DNA of 64,000 bases from DAOTVC01 sp034437215 (GTDB taxonomy: Bacteria; Chloroflexota; Anaerolineae; B4-G1; SLSP01), in NCBI GenBank assembly GCA_034437215.1, contig DAOTVC010000106.1, positions 30,729-94,728 of the forward strand, written 5' to 3'. This document shows, piece after piece, positions 1 to 9,135 of the stretch. Under the pieces are notes generated by a model that did not search any database, was not told where the DNA came from, and saw only the letters and a program-made list of their open reading frames with translations. The stretch's first letter is position 1; the number at the start of each line of letters is the position of its first letter. Position numbers and translations under genes: made by a program.

Positions 1-1085
1 GGCACGGCGAAGACGATGCCGAAGGCGGTCGCCATCATCCCCAGGAAGATGGTCTCGATCATACGCTCGATACTCAGGAGCAGCGGCTCGCTGGGCTGCA
101 GCGGGCCGATTTCCGAGCTCTGCCGGGCGATGACGTGGTGGATCTGCTCACCCTGAGCGCTGGGCGGCAGCAGTCGGTAGGGCATGGTGACGTCCAGCTC
201 GAAGTTGCCCTCTGCGTCCGTCTCCACCCTGACGTACTCCCCGCGTTCGCGAATCTGAAACTCGTTGCCGATGGGATCCGCCCACCAGATCTCCGTCACG
301 GTATTGGGTTCAAAGTTGCGTCCCTCGAGTTGGAGCGTCGTTCCCGGATCCAACTCGTTGTTCTCGTCCAGAACCGACATCTCCCCGCAGGTAGGATCGG
401 ACACCAGATAGGGTTCTCCCTCCACCTCCTCGGGAGTGGAGGGGGGAGAGTCATCGCAGGGCGCCTCGATGGGGGCGCGTGCCTGGAGGACCGCCTCCTC
501 CCGGGTGATTGCGGAAGGCCACGGCCAGAGGATCTGGGAGAGGCGGGGCCAGGTGTCGGAGATCTCCGTGACCGCTTTGTAGACGTCGATCCTGCTGATC
601 TGCCAACCCAGGATGAAGAAGAGCAGCATCACGAGGACGAAGATGACTACGCCTCCACGCCGCTCGGGATGGGCCTGGCGGTAAGCGTCCCAGACGTTCC
701 AGATCCAGAGGGCGAGGGTGCCCAGGAGCACGGCCCCGATGAAGAAGGGGCGCCGTTCCAGGGCCCTCAGCAGGATGGGGATGGCGCCCTCCGCGCGGGG
801 CGCCAGGTCCACAGCGCGCCATGCCAGAAGGCCGATAATGCTGGCAACGGAGCCGAAGAGCAGTAATCCGCGCTGCAGCTGGCGGGCGAGGAGCTGTCCC
901 AAACCGGGCACAATCAGCGATAGGAGGGCCGCAACGGGCGGGGGGACGAAGCTGGGGGGCAACTTCGGCTTCCTCGTAAAGCGATCTTCGTCCTGCTCCA
1001 CCGGCGGGGCCGTGCCCTTCTCACTGTCGCGGTGCAGGACCTTCTCCTCGGGCTTCTCGCCCCACGCCCACTTCTCGTCGCTCAT
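1..1085 (-). CDS. phnE: Phosphonate-type ABC transporter permease PhnE, extended N-terminus, cut by window edge
   Basis: Membrane permease of a phosphonate/phosphate-ester importer. The start ATG overlaps the phnC stop as ATGA (1082-1085), so the two are translationally coupled. The 361 residues in the window begin with a charged tail, followed by hydrophobic segments (SLIVPGLGQLL; LLLFGSVASIIGLLAW; FFIGAVLLGTLALWIW; IFVLVMLLFFILGW). A soluble stretch of roughly 130 residues follows, containing LDPGTTLQLEGRNFEP, which looks like an Ig/IPT fold. The usual PhnE core only begins at SIERMIETIFLGMMATAFG, just before the edge. PhnE is normally about 260-280 residues in total, so the extension is large. 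Identity rests on this core start and on phnC/phnD next door; the rest of the core lies outside the window. Confidence 0.8.
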   Translation of the reverse strand, partial: MSDEKWAWGEKPEEKVLHRDSEKGTAPPVEQDEDRFTRKPKLPPSFVPPPVAALLSLIVPGLGQLLARQLQRGLLLFGSVASIIGLLAWRAVDLAPRAEGAIPILLRALERRPFFIGAVLLGTLALWIWNVWDAYRQAHPERRGGVVIFVLVMLLFFILGWQISRIDVYKAVTEISDTWPRLSQILWPWPSAITREEAVLQARAPIEAPCDDSPPSTPEEVEGEPYLVSDPTCGEMSVLDENNELDPGTTLQLEGRNFEPNTVTEIWWADPIGNEFQIRERGEYVRVETDAEGNFELDVTMPYRLLPPSAQGEQIHHVIARQSSEIGPLQPSEPLLLSIERMIETIFLGMMATAFGIVFAV

Positions 1086-1876
1086 GCCGCACCTCCCAGA
1101 CTGCCCTCCAGGCCGCCCCCAACGCGTATGGCCTCCTCACCGTAGATCTCCTGGAACTCCTTATCCGTCATCGCTCGAATCTGCTCCCGTGTGCCCCGGT
1201 AGACGATGCGACCCGCTCGCAACCCGATGACACGGGTGGCGTAGCGTTGGACCAGGTCGAGGTAGTGGAGGCTGCAGAGGATCGTGATATCGTCCTCCTT
1301 ATTGAGAGCCTCCAGGTGCTCCAGGATGGAGTGGGCGAGGACGGGATCGAGGCTGGCGACGGGCTCGTCGGCCAGAATCATCTCCGGATCCTGCATCAGA
1401 GCGCGGGCGATCCCCACCCGCTGCTGCTGTCCTCCGCTCAGCTCGTCGGCACGCTTGTAGGCTTGATCCGTGATGCCCAGTCTCTCCAGGGCCTCCAGCG
1501 CTTTGCGGCGCTCCTTCTGAGGAAAGCGGTGGAGCAGGCTGCTCCATTGGTTGACGTAGCCCAATCTTCCGGCAAGAACGTTCGTGATCACATTGGAGCG
1601 TCTCACCAGATTGAACTGCTGAAAGATCATCCCGATCTTGCGGCGAATCTTACGCAGTTCAGCGGGATCAGCAGCCGTGATATCCGCTCCATTCCAGAGG
1701 ATCTGCCCTTCCGTGGGTTCGACGAGGCGATTGATGCAGCGCAGCAGGGTGGACTTGCCCGAGCCGCTCAAGCCGATGATGACGAGGAATTCACCCTCTT
1801 CGACGGTAAAACTGACCTCCCGCACGGCGACCGTCCCATCATCGTAGACTTTGGTCAGGTTCTTGACTTCTAGCAT
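1082..1876 (-). CDS. phnC: Phosphonate ABC transporter ATP-binding protein PhnC
   Basis: ATPase that energises import through PhnE. It shows Walker A (GLSGSGKSTLLRCIN), Q-loop (FQQFNLV), signature LSGGQQQRVGIARAL, Walker B ILADEPVASLDP and the switch His in CSLHYLDL. At 264 residues it has normal length. The start chosen is MLEVKNLTK, preceded by GAGGAG on the minus strand. A longer in-frame opening further upstream would translate the GTGAAAC repeat and is rejected. It lies between phnD and phnE on the same strand; the gap to phnD is 132 nt and holds that repeat. The ligand could be phosphonate, phosphite or a phosphate ester, which sequence alone cannot settle. Confidence 0.9.
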   Translation of the reverse strand: MLEVKNLTKVYDDGTVAVREVSFTVEEGEFLVIIGLSGSGKSTLLRCINRLVEPTEGQILWNGADITAADPAELRKIRRKIGMIFQQFNLVRRSNVITNVLAGRLGYVNQWSSLLHRFPQKERRKALEALERLGITDQAYKRADELSGGQQQRVGIARALMQDPEMILADEPVASLDPVLAHSILEHLEALNKEDDITILCSLHYLDLVQRYATRVIGLRAGRIVYRGTREQIRAMTDKEFQEIYGEEAIRVGGGLEGSLGGAA

Positions 1877-1920
1877 GGTCTCCTCAATTCCCTCCCTCAC
1901 AGGCGCGCAGTCTACGTGCT

Positions 1921-1966
1921 CGTGAAACGTGAAACGTGAAACGTATGCCTTCACGTTTCACGTTTC
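1921..1966. repeat. GTGAAAC heptamer repeat with inverted arm
   Basis: Three tandem copies of the 7-nt word GTGAAAC (1922-1942) are followed, after a short spacer, by the complementary words GTTTCAC (to 1966), giving an imperfect palindrome between phnD and phnC. The same word family occurs inside the elements at 52658-52925 and 59467-59590. Confidence 0.85.
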
Positions 1967-2008
1967 TTAACAGCCCGGGCACGCGTTGAACGCGCTCAGG
2001 GCAGTTAC

Positions 2009-2908
2009 CTACTGCAGATCCTCGACGTCCATGCCCGAGGCCTGCAGCACCTGGCGGAAGGGGTCATAGAACTCGTCCCCTGCCTCGACCAGACCGGCCC
2101 ACTGGTAGGCGGTGTTCAGCGCCTCCGCGCCCTCTTCCGTCTCGGCGACCGCGAGCAGACCGTTCACGATGCGCTCCTGAAGCTCCTCGTCCATCCCGGG
2201 GATGAACTGGACGCCGTCGTTGGGAATGTCCGTGGTCACGCCGACGACCACAACCTGCTCCATCACATCGGGGCTTTCCTCTTCCAGGCGGGTGCGAGCA
2301 TCCACGTAGGTTGCACCGGCATCGCAGTCGCCGTTGTAGACGGCGGCGACGACAGCATCGTGGCTGCCGGCATCAACGATCTCCGCCAGATCGGTATCGG
2401 TGTTGATCCCCGCCGCGCGCATGGTGAGCATGGGGATGATCCAGCCGCTGGTGGAGAGGGGGTCGGGCCGGCAGAAGGTCGCTCCTGCCAGATCCTCGAC
2501 GCTGGTGATGCCGCTATCGGCCCGGGCGATGATCTGCCCGTTGTAGGTGGGGCTGCCGAAGCGTACGGAGACCAGCTCGGCCTCGATGCCGCAGGTCTCG
2601 TTGGCCAGGACGTAGGCGAAAGTTGCCAGCGAGCCCATGTGGGCCTCGGGTGGGTCGGCGCACATCGCCTCGATAACGCCGGCGTACTCGGTGGCCACGT
2701 TGGTCTCGAAGAAGAGCCCTGTCTCCTCCTGTAGGAGAGTGGCGACATCTTCTGCACCCGTTGCCACCCGTTCCATCTCCCCTGAGGGAACGAAGGACCA
2801 GATGATGGGATTCTCCTCAGTGCCAAGTTCGGCCTCCCGCTGGCAGGCGCTCAACAGGAGCGCCGACAGCAACAGCAGCCCGACGATCACCAACAGACGC
2901 TTTTTCAT
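2009..2908 (-). CDS. phnD: Phosphonate-type ABC transporter substrate-binding lipoprotein PhnD
   Basis: Extracytoplasmic ligand-binding component. The N-terminus is a lipoprotein signal with lipobox LLSAC (Cys near residue 22). The mature part has the PhnD/TauA-like order: an early IIWSFVPSGE strand, EYAGVIEAMCADPPEAHMGSL near residue 80, and the hinge motif GATFCRPDPLSTSGW near residue 145. At 299 residues it fits the family. It is the first gene of phnD-phnC-phnE and has its own promoter at 2954-2982. Ligand specificity is not deducible here. Confidence 0.9.
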   Translation of the reverse strand: MKKRLLVIVGLLLLSALLLSACQREAELGTEENPIIWSFVPSGEMERVATGAEDVATLLQEETGLFFETNVATEYAGVIEAMCADPPEAHMGSLATFAYVLANETCGIEAELVSVRFGSPTYNGQIIARADSGITSVEDLAGATFCRPDPLSTSGWIIPMLTMRAAGINTDTDLAEIVDAGSHDAVVAAVYNGDCDAGATYVDARTRLEEESPDVMEQVVVVGVTTDIPNDGVQFIPGMDEELQERIVNGLLAVAETEEGAEALNTAYQWAGLVEAGDEFYDPFRQVLQASGMDVEDLQ

Positions 2909-2953
2909 GAGATTTCCTCCTTATGGAAATAAACGGGTTACGACTCATCTATG

Positions 2954-2982
2954 ATGATAGAGGTGGGTCGCAGAAAAGTCAA
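2954..2982 (-). promoter_or_regulatory. Sigma70-type promoter for phnDCE
   Basis: On the minus strand TTGACT (2982-2977) and TATCAT (2959-2954) are separated by 17 nt, about 45 nt upstream of the phnD start. Confidence 0.7.
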
Positions 2983-2994
2983 CCTGAAGTTTTC

Positions 2995-3022
2995 TTGTCT
3001 TCCGCACCTACCGTGCTATCAT
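2995..3022 (+). promoter_or_regulatory. Sigma70-type promoter for the alpha-2-macroglobulin gene
   Basis: TTGTCT (2995-3000) and extended -10 TGCTATCAT (core 3017-3022) are separated by 16 nt, about 65 nt upstream of the ATG at 3088. It lies back to back with the phnD promoter. Confidence 0.55.
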
Positions 3023-3087
3023 TGGCTTGATCGCTATACCGCCATCGATGGGGCAGAAGACCTGCCCATCTTTTGAGGAGACTGCTG

Positions 3088-6000
3088 ATGAAACGAAACA
3101 CCCTTCGTTCACAAGTTTGGATGCTGGCGTTGGTGTTTCTGCTCGTATTCCAGGCGTGTACCCAGATCCGGAGCCCTCTGGAGACTGCTACTCCCGAGGG
3201 TGAAGCGCAGGACGGGCTGATGCCCGACCTCGATCTTCCGCCTGCCGTGGTGGAGTTCACCCCACGACCCGGTCAGGAGCTGGCGCCCGATGACGTGGTC
3301 GTCAAGGTACGCTTCGATCAGGACATGGATCGGGAGAGCGTTGAAGACGCTCTCAGCTTCTCCCCGCCCCTCGAGGGCGAGGTGAGCTGGCAGAACGAAC
3401 GGACCCTCGCCTTCCGTCCTCAAGGGCTGGCGGCCGCGAGCCGCTATCACGTCTCCCTGAGCCCGGAGGCGCAGTCGGCGGAGGGCCGAGCGCTGGGCCA
3501 GCCGTTGGCCTTCACCTTCTCCACGGTGGGGCCTCTGCAGGTGACGCGCGTCAGCCCTGAAGCGGGAGCCGACGATGTGCGGGTCGACGCCCCCCTGTTC
3601 ATCGCCTTCAATCGTCCCGTCGTGCCCGTCAACTGTACAGGGGCCGTTGCCGGCAAGATCGACGAATGTCCGGCGCTGTCCCTGTCCTTCACGCCTCCCA
3701 TCAACGGTGAGGGCTTCTGGATCAACACCTCCCTCTATCGCTTCACACCGCGTCTCGGCTGGGACGCCGGACGTGTCTACCGGGTGCAGCTGGCGTCGGG
3801 GATCAGCAGTATTGTCGGCGCGACCATGGACGACTCGTACACCTGGTCCTTCTCCGCTGCGCTGCCCCGCATCCTGGACGTTCAGCCGTCTTTCAAGGAA
3901 GAGGATGTGCCCCTGGAGACCGGGGTCGTGGTGACCTTCAATACTCCCATGGACCCCGAGGCGACGGGCAGTGCCTTCTCTCTCGTCTCGGAGGCCGGAG
4001 CGCCCGTGCCCGGTGGGCTCACCTGGCGTGACAACGGCGCCGTCCTCGTCTTCACCCCCACCCAGCAGCTCGACCTGGGGACGCGTTACCTGCTGCGCTT
4101 GGGAGAGCGGGCCCGGGCCCTCACGGGGGCGCCCATCGAAGCGTCCTTGGACTCCTCCTTCACCACGGTTCCCTATCCCGCTCCGGTCTCCATCGTGCCT
4201 GCCGACGATACCTCAGGCGTCCCCCTTTACGACTCGGTGCGTGTGGCCTTTGCCGGCGCTATCAGCCCGACGACGGTGCTGCCCCACGTTGTGGTGACGC
4301 CGTCGGTGGCGCAGAACGATCTCTACACTTACTGGAGTGGGAACATTCTGAACCTCTCCTGGGACAAGGAGCCCCGTACCGAATACTGCGTCCGCATCGC
4401 GCCGGGCATTCAGGACCGTTACGGTAACGAGACGACCTCATCGCTGGCCGCCTGCTTCACCACCGGTGATCTGCCCCCCGTCTTCGCCCCCGCTACCGGG
4501 GGGAATGCGGCAACTCTGGACGCCGCGCAGCCGGCGGAGCTCTACGTCGTCTCCCGCAATCTGACCCGCGTCTCCCTGAGCCTGTTGTCGATGAGCGAGC
4601 GGGCTTTCATAGGTTCTCAAGAAATTGCAGGGGAAGAGGTGCGGGGTTGGACGGAGTCGTTGGCCGGAGAGCCCAACGAGGCGCGCATCAGTCCGTTGGT
4701 CCTCACCCGGCAGGGAGGCCCTTTGCCTACCGGCTACTACGGCCTGCGTTGGAGCGCCCCCCAGGATGGCGGCTGGCGTCAGGATTTGAGAATCGCCGTC
4801 GTCGACCGGCACGTCACTTTGAAGGTGGCGACGGAGGAGGCGCTGGTCTGGGTGACGGATTTGCAGAGCGGTGAGCCGGTCGCCGGGGCCGAGGTCCGCC
4901 TGCTCGACGAGCAGGGCACGTTGATCGCCGGTGCGACCACCGACAGTCAGGGGATTGCGCGTACTCCCATCGAGGCGCGGAAGAATCTCTGGGATCGCGT
5001 CGCCGCTGTGGTCGGTAGACCCGGCGAGGAGGGTTTCGGGGTCGCCCTCACGGGTTGGAACGCCAACGTGACCCCCTGGGAGTTCGGCATCGATGTGGAC
5101 TACGGAGGGAAGACGCCCTACTATCTCTACCTCTACTCCGACCGGCCCATCTACCGCCCCGGTCAGACGGTGCACGTGCGCGGTATTCTGCGGGAGGAGG
5201 CGGACGTCCGCTACTCGCTGCCCGATCTGCAGCAGTCTGTCGAGGTCCGGCTGCGGGACGTGGACTGGAACGTGGTCACGACGAATACTGTCACGCTTTC
5301 GGAGATCGGTGGTTTCGATACGGCCTTCGAGCTCTCTCAGGGAGCCGCTGTGGGGCTCTACGCCGTGGAGGCCCTGGTGCCCGGCGTGGAGCGGGTCTGG
5401 CAGCTGCCTTTCGCGGTGGCTGCCTACCGGAAGCCCGAGTTCGAGGTCAGCATCACCCCCGAGAGGGATGACGTCCTGCAGGGAGAGACCCTGCGTGCGG
5501 TCGTCGACGCTCGCTACTACTTCGGCGGACCGGTGAGCAATGCCCGGGTGGCGTGGACGGTGCGTGCGGCGCCGTCCGTCTTTGATCCGCCCGTGGAGGG
5601 TTGGTGGAGCTGGGGGCCGAGTGGGGGCAGGGTGTTGAGCCACGAGCCTATCGCCCGTGGTGAGAAGACGACCGATGGTGAGGGACGGGTGCTGTTGGAG
5701 ATCCCCGCCGAGCTGGTCGAGCCCGAGAACGGTGAGCCGCCCTCCTCGCAGGAGTGGGAGATCGAGGTCACCGTCACCGATGAGAGCGGTTTCCCGGTGA
5801 GCAACCGGGCCCCGGTGACCGTACATGCAACGCGCTTCTATCTGGGCCTCCAGCCCCGGGAGTGGGTGGTCCGGGCCGGGGAGAAGACATCCGTCGACCT
5901 CATGGCCCTGGACTGGCAGGGGGCGCCCGTCTCCAATCAGGAGGTGGAGGTCACCCTCGCCCAGCGGGAGTGGTACCGGGAGCGCTCTGCGGAGCCCTTC

Positions 6001-9000
6001 AGCTCTCCTCGCTGGGCCTACACGGACACCATCGTCTCCACCCTCAACGTCACCACCGGCGGTGATGGGAGCGCTGAGGCGGTGGTGACACCCCCCAGGG
6101 GGGGCTCCCACGTGCTGATCGCCCAGACGACGGACGAGGACGGGCGCCCGGTACGCACAGAGGTTGCTCTCTGGGTGAGCGGTCCCGATGCGGCTGCCTG
6201 GCAGATGGCGCAGGGCGAAATCACGCCGGTGGCGGATGTCCAGACCTACCGTCCGGGCGATACCGCCTCCATCCTGCTGCCTACGCCCTTCGAGGCGCCC
6301 TTTGAGGTGCTCATGACGCTGGAGCGGGGCGGCATTCTCGAGGTCCGGCAGTTCGAGGCCACCGAGGCTAACCCTATCGTGGAACTTCCCATCACGGCCC
6401 GGCACGCTCCGAATATCTACGTCTCTTTTGTAGTGGTCAAGGGGGCCGTAGGGGAGGAGGGCGGGACGCCCGACGTACGCGTGGGGATGCTGGAGCTGAC
6501 GGTGGAGCCCGTGGCGCAGACCCTGCAGGTGGAGCTCACTGCCGATCAGAGCCGCGCCTATCTCCCCGGGGAGGACGTGACCCTTACTGTGCGCACCGTC
6601 GACTCCGCCGGTAGAACGGTGGATGCTGAGGTGGGGCTGGCGGTGGTGGACAAGGCCGTGTTGGCCCTTCAGGAGCCCAATGCACCTGCGATCCTCGACG
6701 GCTTCTACAATGAACGTCCCCTGGGCGTGGTCATGGGCGATTCCCTGCTCGTCTCTCTGGATCGGATTGCGGAGGAGCTCGAGCAGGATGCCGAGCGGAT
6801 GGCGGCGGAGCTCTCCATGGGCGGTATCGGTGGCGGTGGCGGTGGGGACGGTATGGCGATGCTCGGAGAGATCCGGAAGGAGTTCCCCGATACGGCTCTC
6901 TGGCGTGCGCAGGTGCGCACCGGTCCCACCGGCGAGACTCAAGTGACCTTCGAGCTGCCTGACTCGCTGACGACCTGGGTGGCCGATGCCCGGGCCGTGA
7001 CCGCCGACACGAAGGTGGGCAGCGAGACGCTGGAGTTCGTCGTCGCCAAGCCGCTCCTTATCCGTCCGGTGACCCCCCGGTTCTTCGTCGCAGGAGATCG
7101 ACCGGAGGTGGCGGCCGTCGTCCACAACAACACCGGGGAGGAACTCGACGTGACGGTCTCCCTGGAGGCCCTGGGGGGCGCCGTGGCAGAAGAGTCCGCA
7201 CAGGTGGTGACGGTGCCCGCCGGGGGCAGGACCCGGGTGACCTGGTCCCTTGCCGTCCCGACGGCCGCGACGGGCGAGGTACTGTTGAACTTCTCCGTCG
7301 CAGGGGGTGGGTACGAGGACGCCACCCGTCCGACCCTGGGGCAGCCGCCCGAACAGGCGTTGCCCGTCTACCGTTTCGAGATCCCCGACGTCATGGGGGT
7401 GAGCGGGGTGCTGGACGAGGCCGGGAGCCGCATCGAGGCCATCGTCGTCCCCCCCGAAGCGGGACCCGACACCGAGCTCCACGTGCGCCTCGAGCCCTCA
7501 CTCGCCGCCGGTCTGCTCTCGGAACTGACCTACGTCCAGAACGCGTCGTACAACACCACCGAGCAGATCGTCAGCCGCTTCCTGCCGAACGTGCTCACCT
7601 ACGGGGCGCTGCAGAGCCTCGGTGTGGAGAACGTCGCGCTCGAGGAGAAGTTGGAGCTCGTCGTACGCGACGGGCTGGACCGCCTCTACGGACGCCAGAA
7701 CGAGGATGGAGGTTGGGGGTGGTGGAGCAACAGCGAGAGCGATCCTCAGATCAGCGCCTACGTCGCATTGGGGCTGTTGCGGGCGCAGCAAGCCGGCTTC
7801 ACCGTTCGAGAGGAGGCGCTGGAGCAGACGCTGGCCTATCTCGTGGAGGTGCTGCGCGCCGAGCTGCAGCGGGAGCCGCGGGCGTGGGCCCAGGAGCACG
7901 CCATGGCGCTCTACGTCTTGACCATCGCTGAGGAGACCTGGCCCAGCGGCGCGGCCGGAGCCCTCTACGCGGCTCGAAATGACCTGGAAGTCACGGGACG
8001 GGCCTATCTGGCGCTGGCTTTTGGATTGGCCGACGACACTGACCGCCGTACGGTGACGTTGCTCGAGGATCTCCGGGCGGAGGCGGAGGTCACCGCTTCG
8101 GGCGCTCATTGGGCGGATGCCGATGCGCGTCGTTGGACCACCGACGTGCGGGCGACGGCGGTGGTGCTCGATGCGCTGGTGAACCTGGCCCCGGACGACC
8201 CTCTCGTGCCCCAGGCGGTTCGCTGGCTGATGACGGCTCGTCGAGCCGACCGCCGTACGTCGACGCAGGAGGTCGTCTGGACGCTCATCGCGCTCACCGA
8301 CTTTATGGCGCAGACGGGGGAGTTGGACGCCGACTACGTCTGGGGGGTGGGGCTGAACGGCGCCGAACTGGGCGAGGGACAGATTACATCCCGGGAGGTC
8401 ACGGAGGTGGCGGAGTTCGAGGTGCGCCTCGCGGACAATCCGGCCGGGGGCTTGGTGCGCAGCGTCACGAATGGCCTGGAAGTGTCGCGCGGCGAGGGCG
8501 CCGGGCGTCTCTACTACCGCGCCGACCTCTCTCTCTACCGCTCCGTGGAGGGCGTGGAGGCCGAGAGCCGGGGGATCATCGTCGAACGCAGCTACTGTGC
8601 TGTCGGCGGAGGGGCAGGAGAGAGCGAGGAGTGCCGGCCCATCTCCATGGCGAGTGCAGGAGATCTGGTAGAGGTACGGCTGACCCTGACCCTTCCGGAG
8701 ATGCGCCACTACCTGGTCCTTGAGGATCGGTACCCGGCAGGGATGGAGCCCGTGGATCCGACGCTGCTGACGGAGCAACAGGATCAGCCGGCGCCCGGCA
8801 TGTTCGAGGTCGCTTCCACGCGTTGGTGGTGGGACCCCTTCGATCACCGCGAACTGCGGGATGAAAGGGCGCTCTTCTTTGCCCAGGAGCTGGCGGCGGG
8901 TACTTATCAGGTCCGCTATCGCCTGCGGGCTGCCATTCCCGGTGAATACCGTGTCCTGCCCGCCAGGGCCTCGGAGATGTACTTCCCGGAGGTCTGGGGG

Positions 9001-9036
9001 AGGACGGGCGGTGCTCTCTTCAGCGTGCAACCCTAG
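3088..9036 (+). CDS. Bacterial alpha-2-macroglobulin-family lipoprotein, thioester Cys replaced
   Basis: A very large (1982 residues) surface lipoprotein thought to trap proteases that attack the envelope. Start ATG 3088 follows GAGGAG. The signal peptide ends in a lipobox-like LVFQAC. Next come three or four SbsA/Big_5-like Ig repeats (about residues 40-470), macroglobulin domains with the conserved DRPIYRPGQTVHVRG (about 690), a Gly-rich loop GGIGGGGGGDG near residue 1250 in the bait-region area, then the alpha/alpha-toroid domain (EDGGWGWW) and a C-terminal domain. Thioester-bearing relatives carry a Cys in the YxCxEQ position; here it reads YNTTEQ (1488-1493) with Thr1490. Covalent trapping is therefore unlikely, a situation also known from thioester-less family members. 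No pbpC-like gene is adjacent. Confidence 0.9.
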   Translation: MKRNTLRSQVWMLALVFLLVFQACTQIRSPLETATPEGEAQDGLMPDLDLPPAVVEFTPRPGQELAPDDVVVKVRFDQDMDRESVEDALSFSPPLEGEVSWQNERTLAFRPQGLAAASRYHVSLSPEAQSAEGRALGQPLAFTFSTVGPLQVTRVSPEAGADDVRVDAPLFIAFNRPVVPVNCTGAVAGKIDECPALSLSFTPPINGEGFWINTSLYRFTPRLGWDAGRVYRVQLASGISSIVGATMDDSYTWSFSAALPRILDVQPSFKEEDVPLETGVVVTFNTPMDPEATGSAFSLVSEAGAPVPGGLTWRDNGAVLVFTPTQQLDLGTRYLLRLGERARALTGAPIEASLDSSFTTVPYPAPVSIVPADDTSGVPLYDSVRVAFAGAISPTTVLPHVVVTPSVAQNDLYTYWSGNILNLSWDKEPRTEYCVRIAPGIQDRYGNETTSSLAACFTTGDLPPVFAPATGGNAATLDAAQPAELYVVSRNLTRVSLSLLSMSERAFIGSQEIAGEEVRGWTESLAGEPNEARISPLVLTRQGGPLPTGYYGLRWSAPQDGGWRQDLRIAVVDRHVTLKVATEEALVWVTDLQSGEPVAGAEVRLLDEQGTLIAGATTDSQGIARTPIEARKNLWDRVAAVVGRPGEEGFGVALTGWNANVTPWEFGIDVDYGGKTPYYLYLYSDRPIYRPGQTVHVRGILREEADVRYSLPDLQQSVEVRLRDVDWNVVTTNTVTLSEIGGFDTAFELSQGAAVGLYAVEALVPGVERVWQLPFAVAAYRKPEFEVSITPERDDVLQGETLRAVVDARYYFGGPVSNARVAWTVRAAPSVFDPPVEGWWSWGPSGGRVLSHEPIARGEKTTDGEGRVLLEIPAELVEPENGEPPSSQEWEIEVTVTDESGFPVSNRAPVTVHATRFYLGLQPREWVVRAGEKTSVDLMALDWQGAPVSNQEVEVTLAQREWYRERSAEPFSSPRWAYTDTIVSTLNVTTGGDGSAEAVVTPPRGGSHVLIAQTTDEDGRPVRTEVALWVSGPDAAAWQMAQGEITPVADVQTYRPGDTASILLPTPFEAPFEVLMTLERGGILEVRQFEATEANPIVELPITARHAPNIYVSFVVVKGAVGEEGGTPDVRVGMLELTVEPVAQTLQVELTADQSRAYLPGEDVTLTVRTVDSAGRTVDAEVGLAVVDKAVLALQEPNAPAILDGFYNERPLGVVMGDSLLVSLDRIAEELEQDAERMAAELSMGGIGGGGGGDGMAMLGEIRKEFPDTALWRAQVRTGPTGETQVTFELPDSLTTWVADARAVTADTKVGSETLEFVVAKPLLIRPVTPRFFVAGDRPEVAAVVHNNTGEELDVTVSLEALGGAVAEESAQVVTVPAGGRTRVTWSLAVPTAATGEVLLNFSVAGGGYEDATRPTLGQPPEQALPVYRFEIPDVMGVSGVLDEAGSRIEAIVVPPEAGPDTELHVRLEPSLAAGLLSELTYVQNASYNTTEQIVSRFLPNVLTYGALQSLGVENVALEEKLELVVRDGLDRLYGRQNEDGGWGWWSNSESDPQISAYVALGLLRAQQAGFTVREEALEQTLAYLVEVLRAELQREPRAWAQEHAMALYVLTIAEETWPSGAAGALYAARNDLEVTGRAYLALAFGLADDTDRRTVTLLEDLRAEAEVTASGAHWADADARRWTTDVRATAVVLDALVNLAPDDPLVPQAVRWLMTARRADRRTSTQEVVWTLIALTDFMAQTGELDADYVWGVGLNGAELGEGQITSREVTEVAEFEVRLADNPAGGLVRSVTNGLEVSRGEGAGRLYYRADLSLYRSVEGVEAESRGIIVERSYCAVGGGAGESEECRPISMASAGDLVEVRLTLTLPEMRHYLVLEDRYPAGMEPVDPTLLTEQQDQPAPGMFEVASTRWWWDPFDHRELRDERALFFAQELAAGTYQVRYRLRAAIPGEYRVLPARASEMYFPEVWGRTGGALFSVQP

Positions 9037-9068
9037 GTGGATGAGGGTGATAACCTATTGAGGATTTA

Positions 9069-9097
9069 TTGACTTTTCGAAGTGGCTCTGCTATAGT
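9069..9097 (+). promoter_or_regulatory. Sigma70-type promoter for the Tat-exported protein gene
   Basis: TTGACT (9069-9074), 17-nt spacer, TATAGT (9092-9097), ending 38 nt before the ATG at 9136. This gives the 9136 gene its own transcript, separate from the long gene upstream. Confidence 0.75.
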
Positions 9098-9135
9098 GAA
9101 AAGGTCTTGTTTATTACAACGGGGGAGGAGTTCAT

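Noticed and set aside
4438..7482. Open frame of about 1000 codons on the minus strand
   Set aside because: Lies wholly opposite the alpha-2-macroglobulin gene; Arg/Gly/His-rich translation without motifs or ribosome site. High GC keeps antisense frames open.
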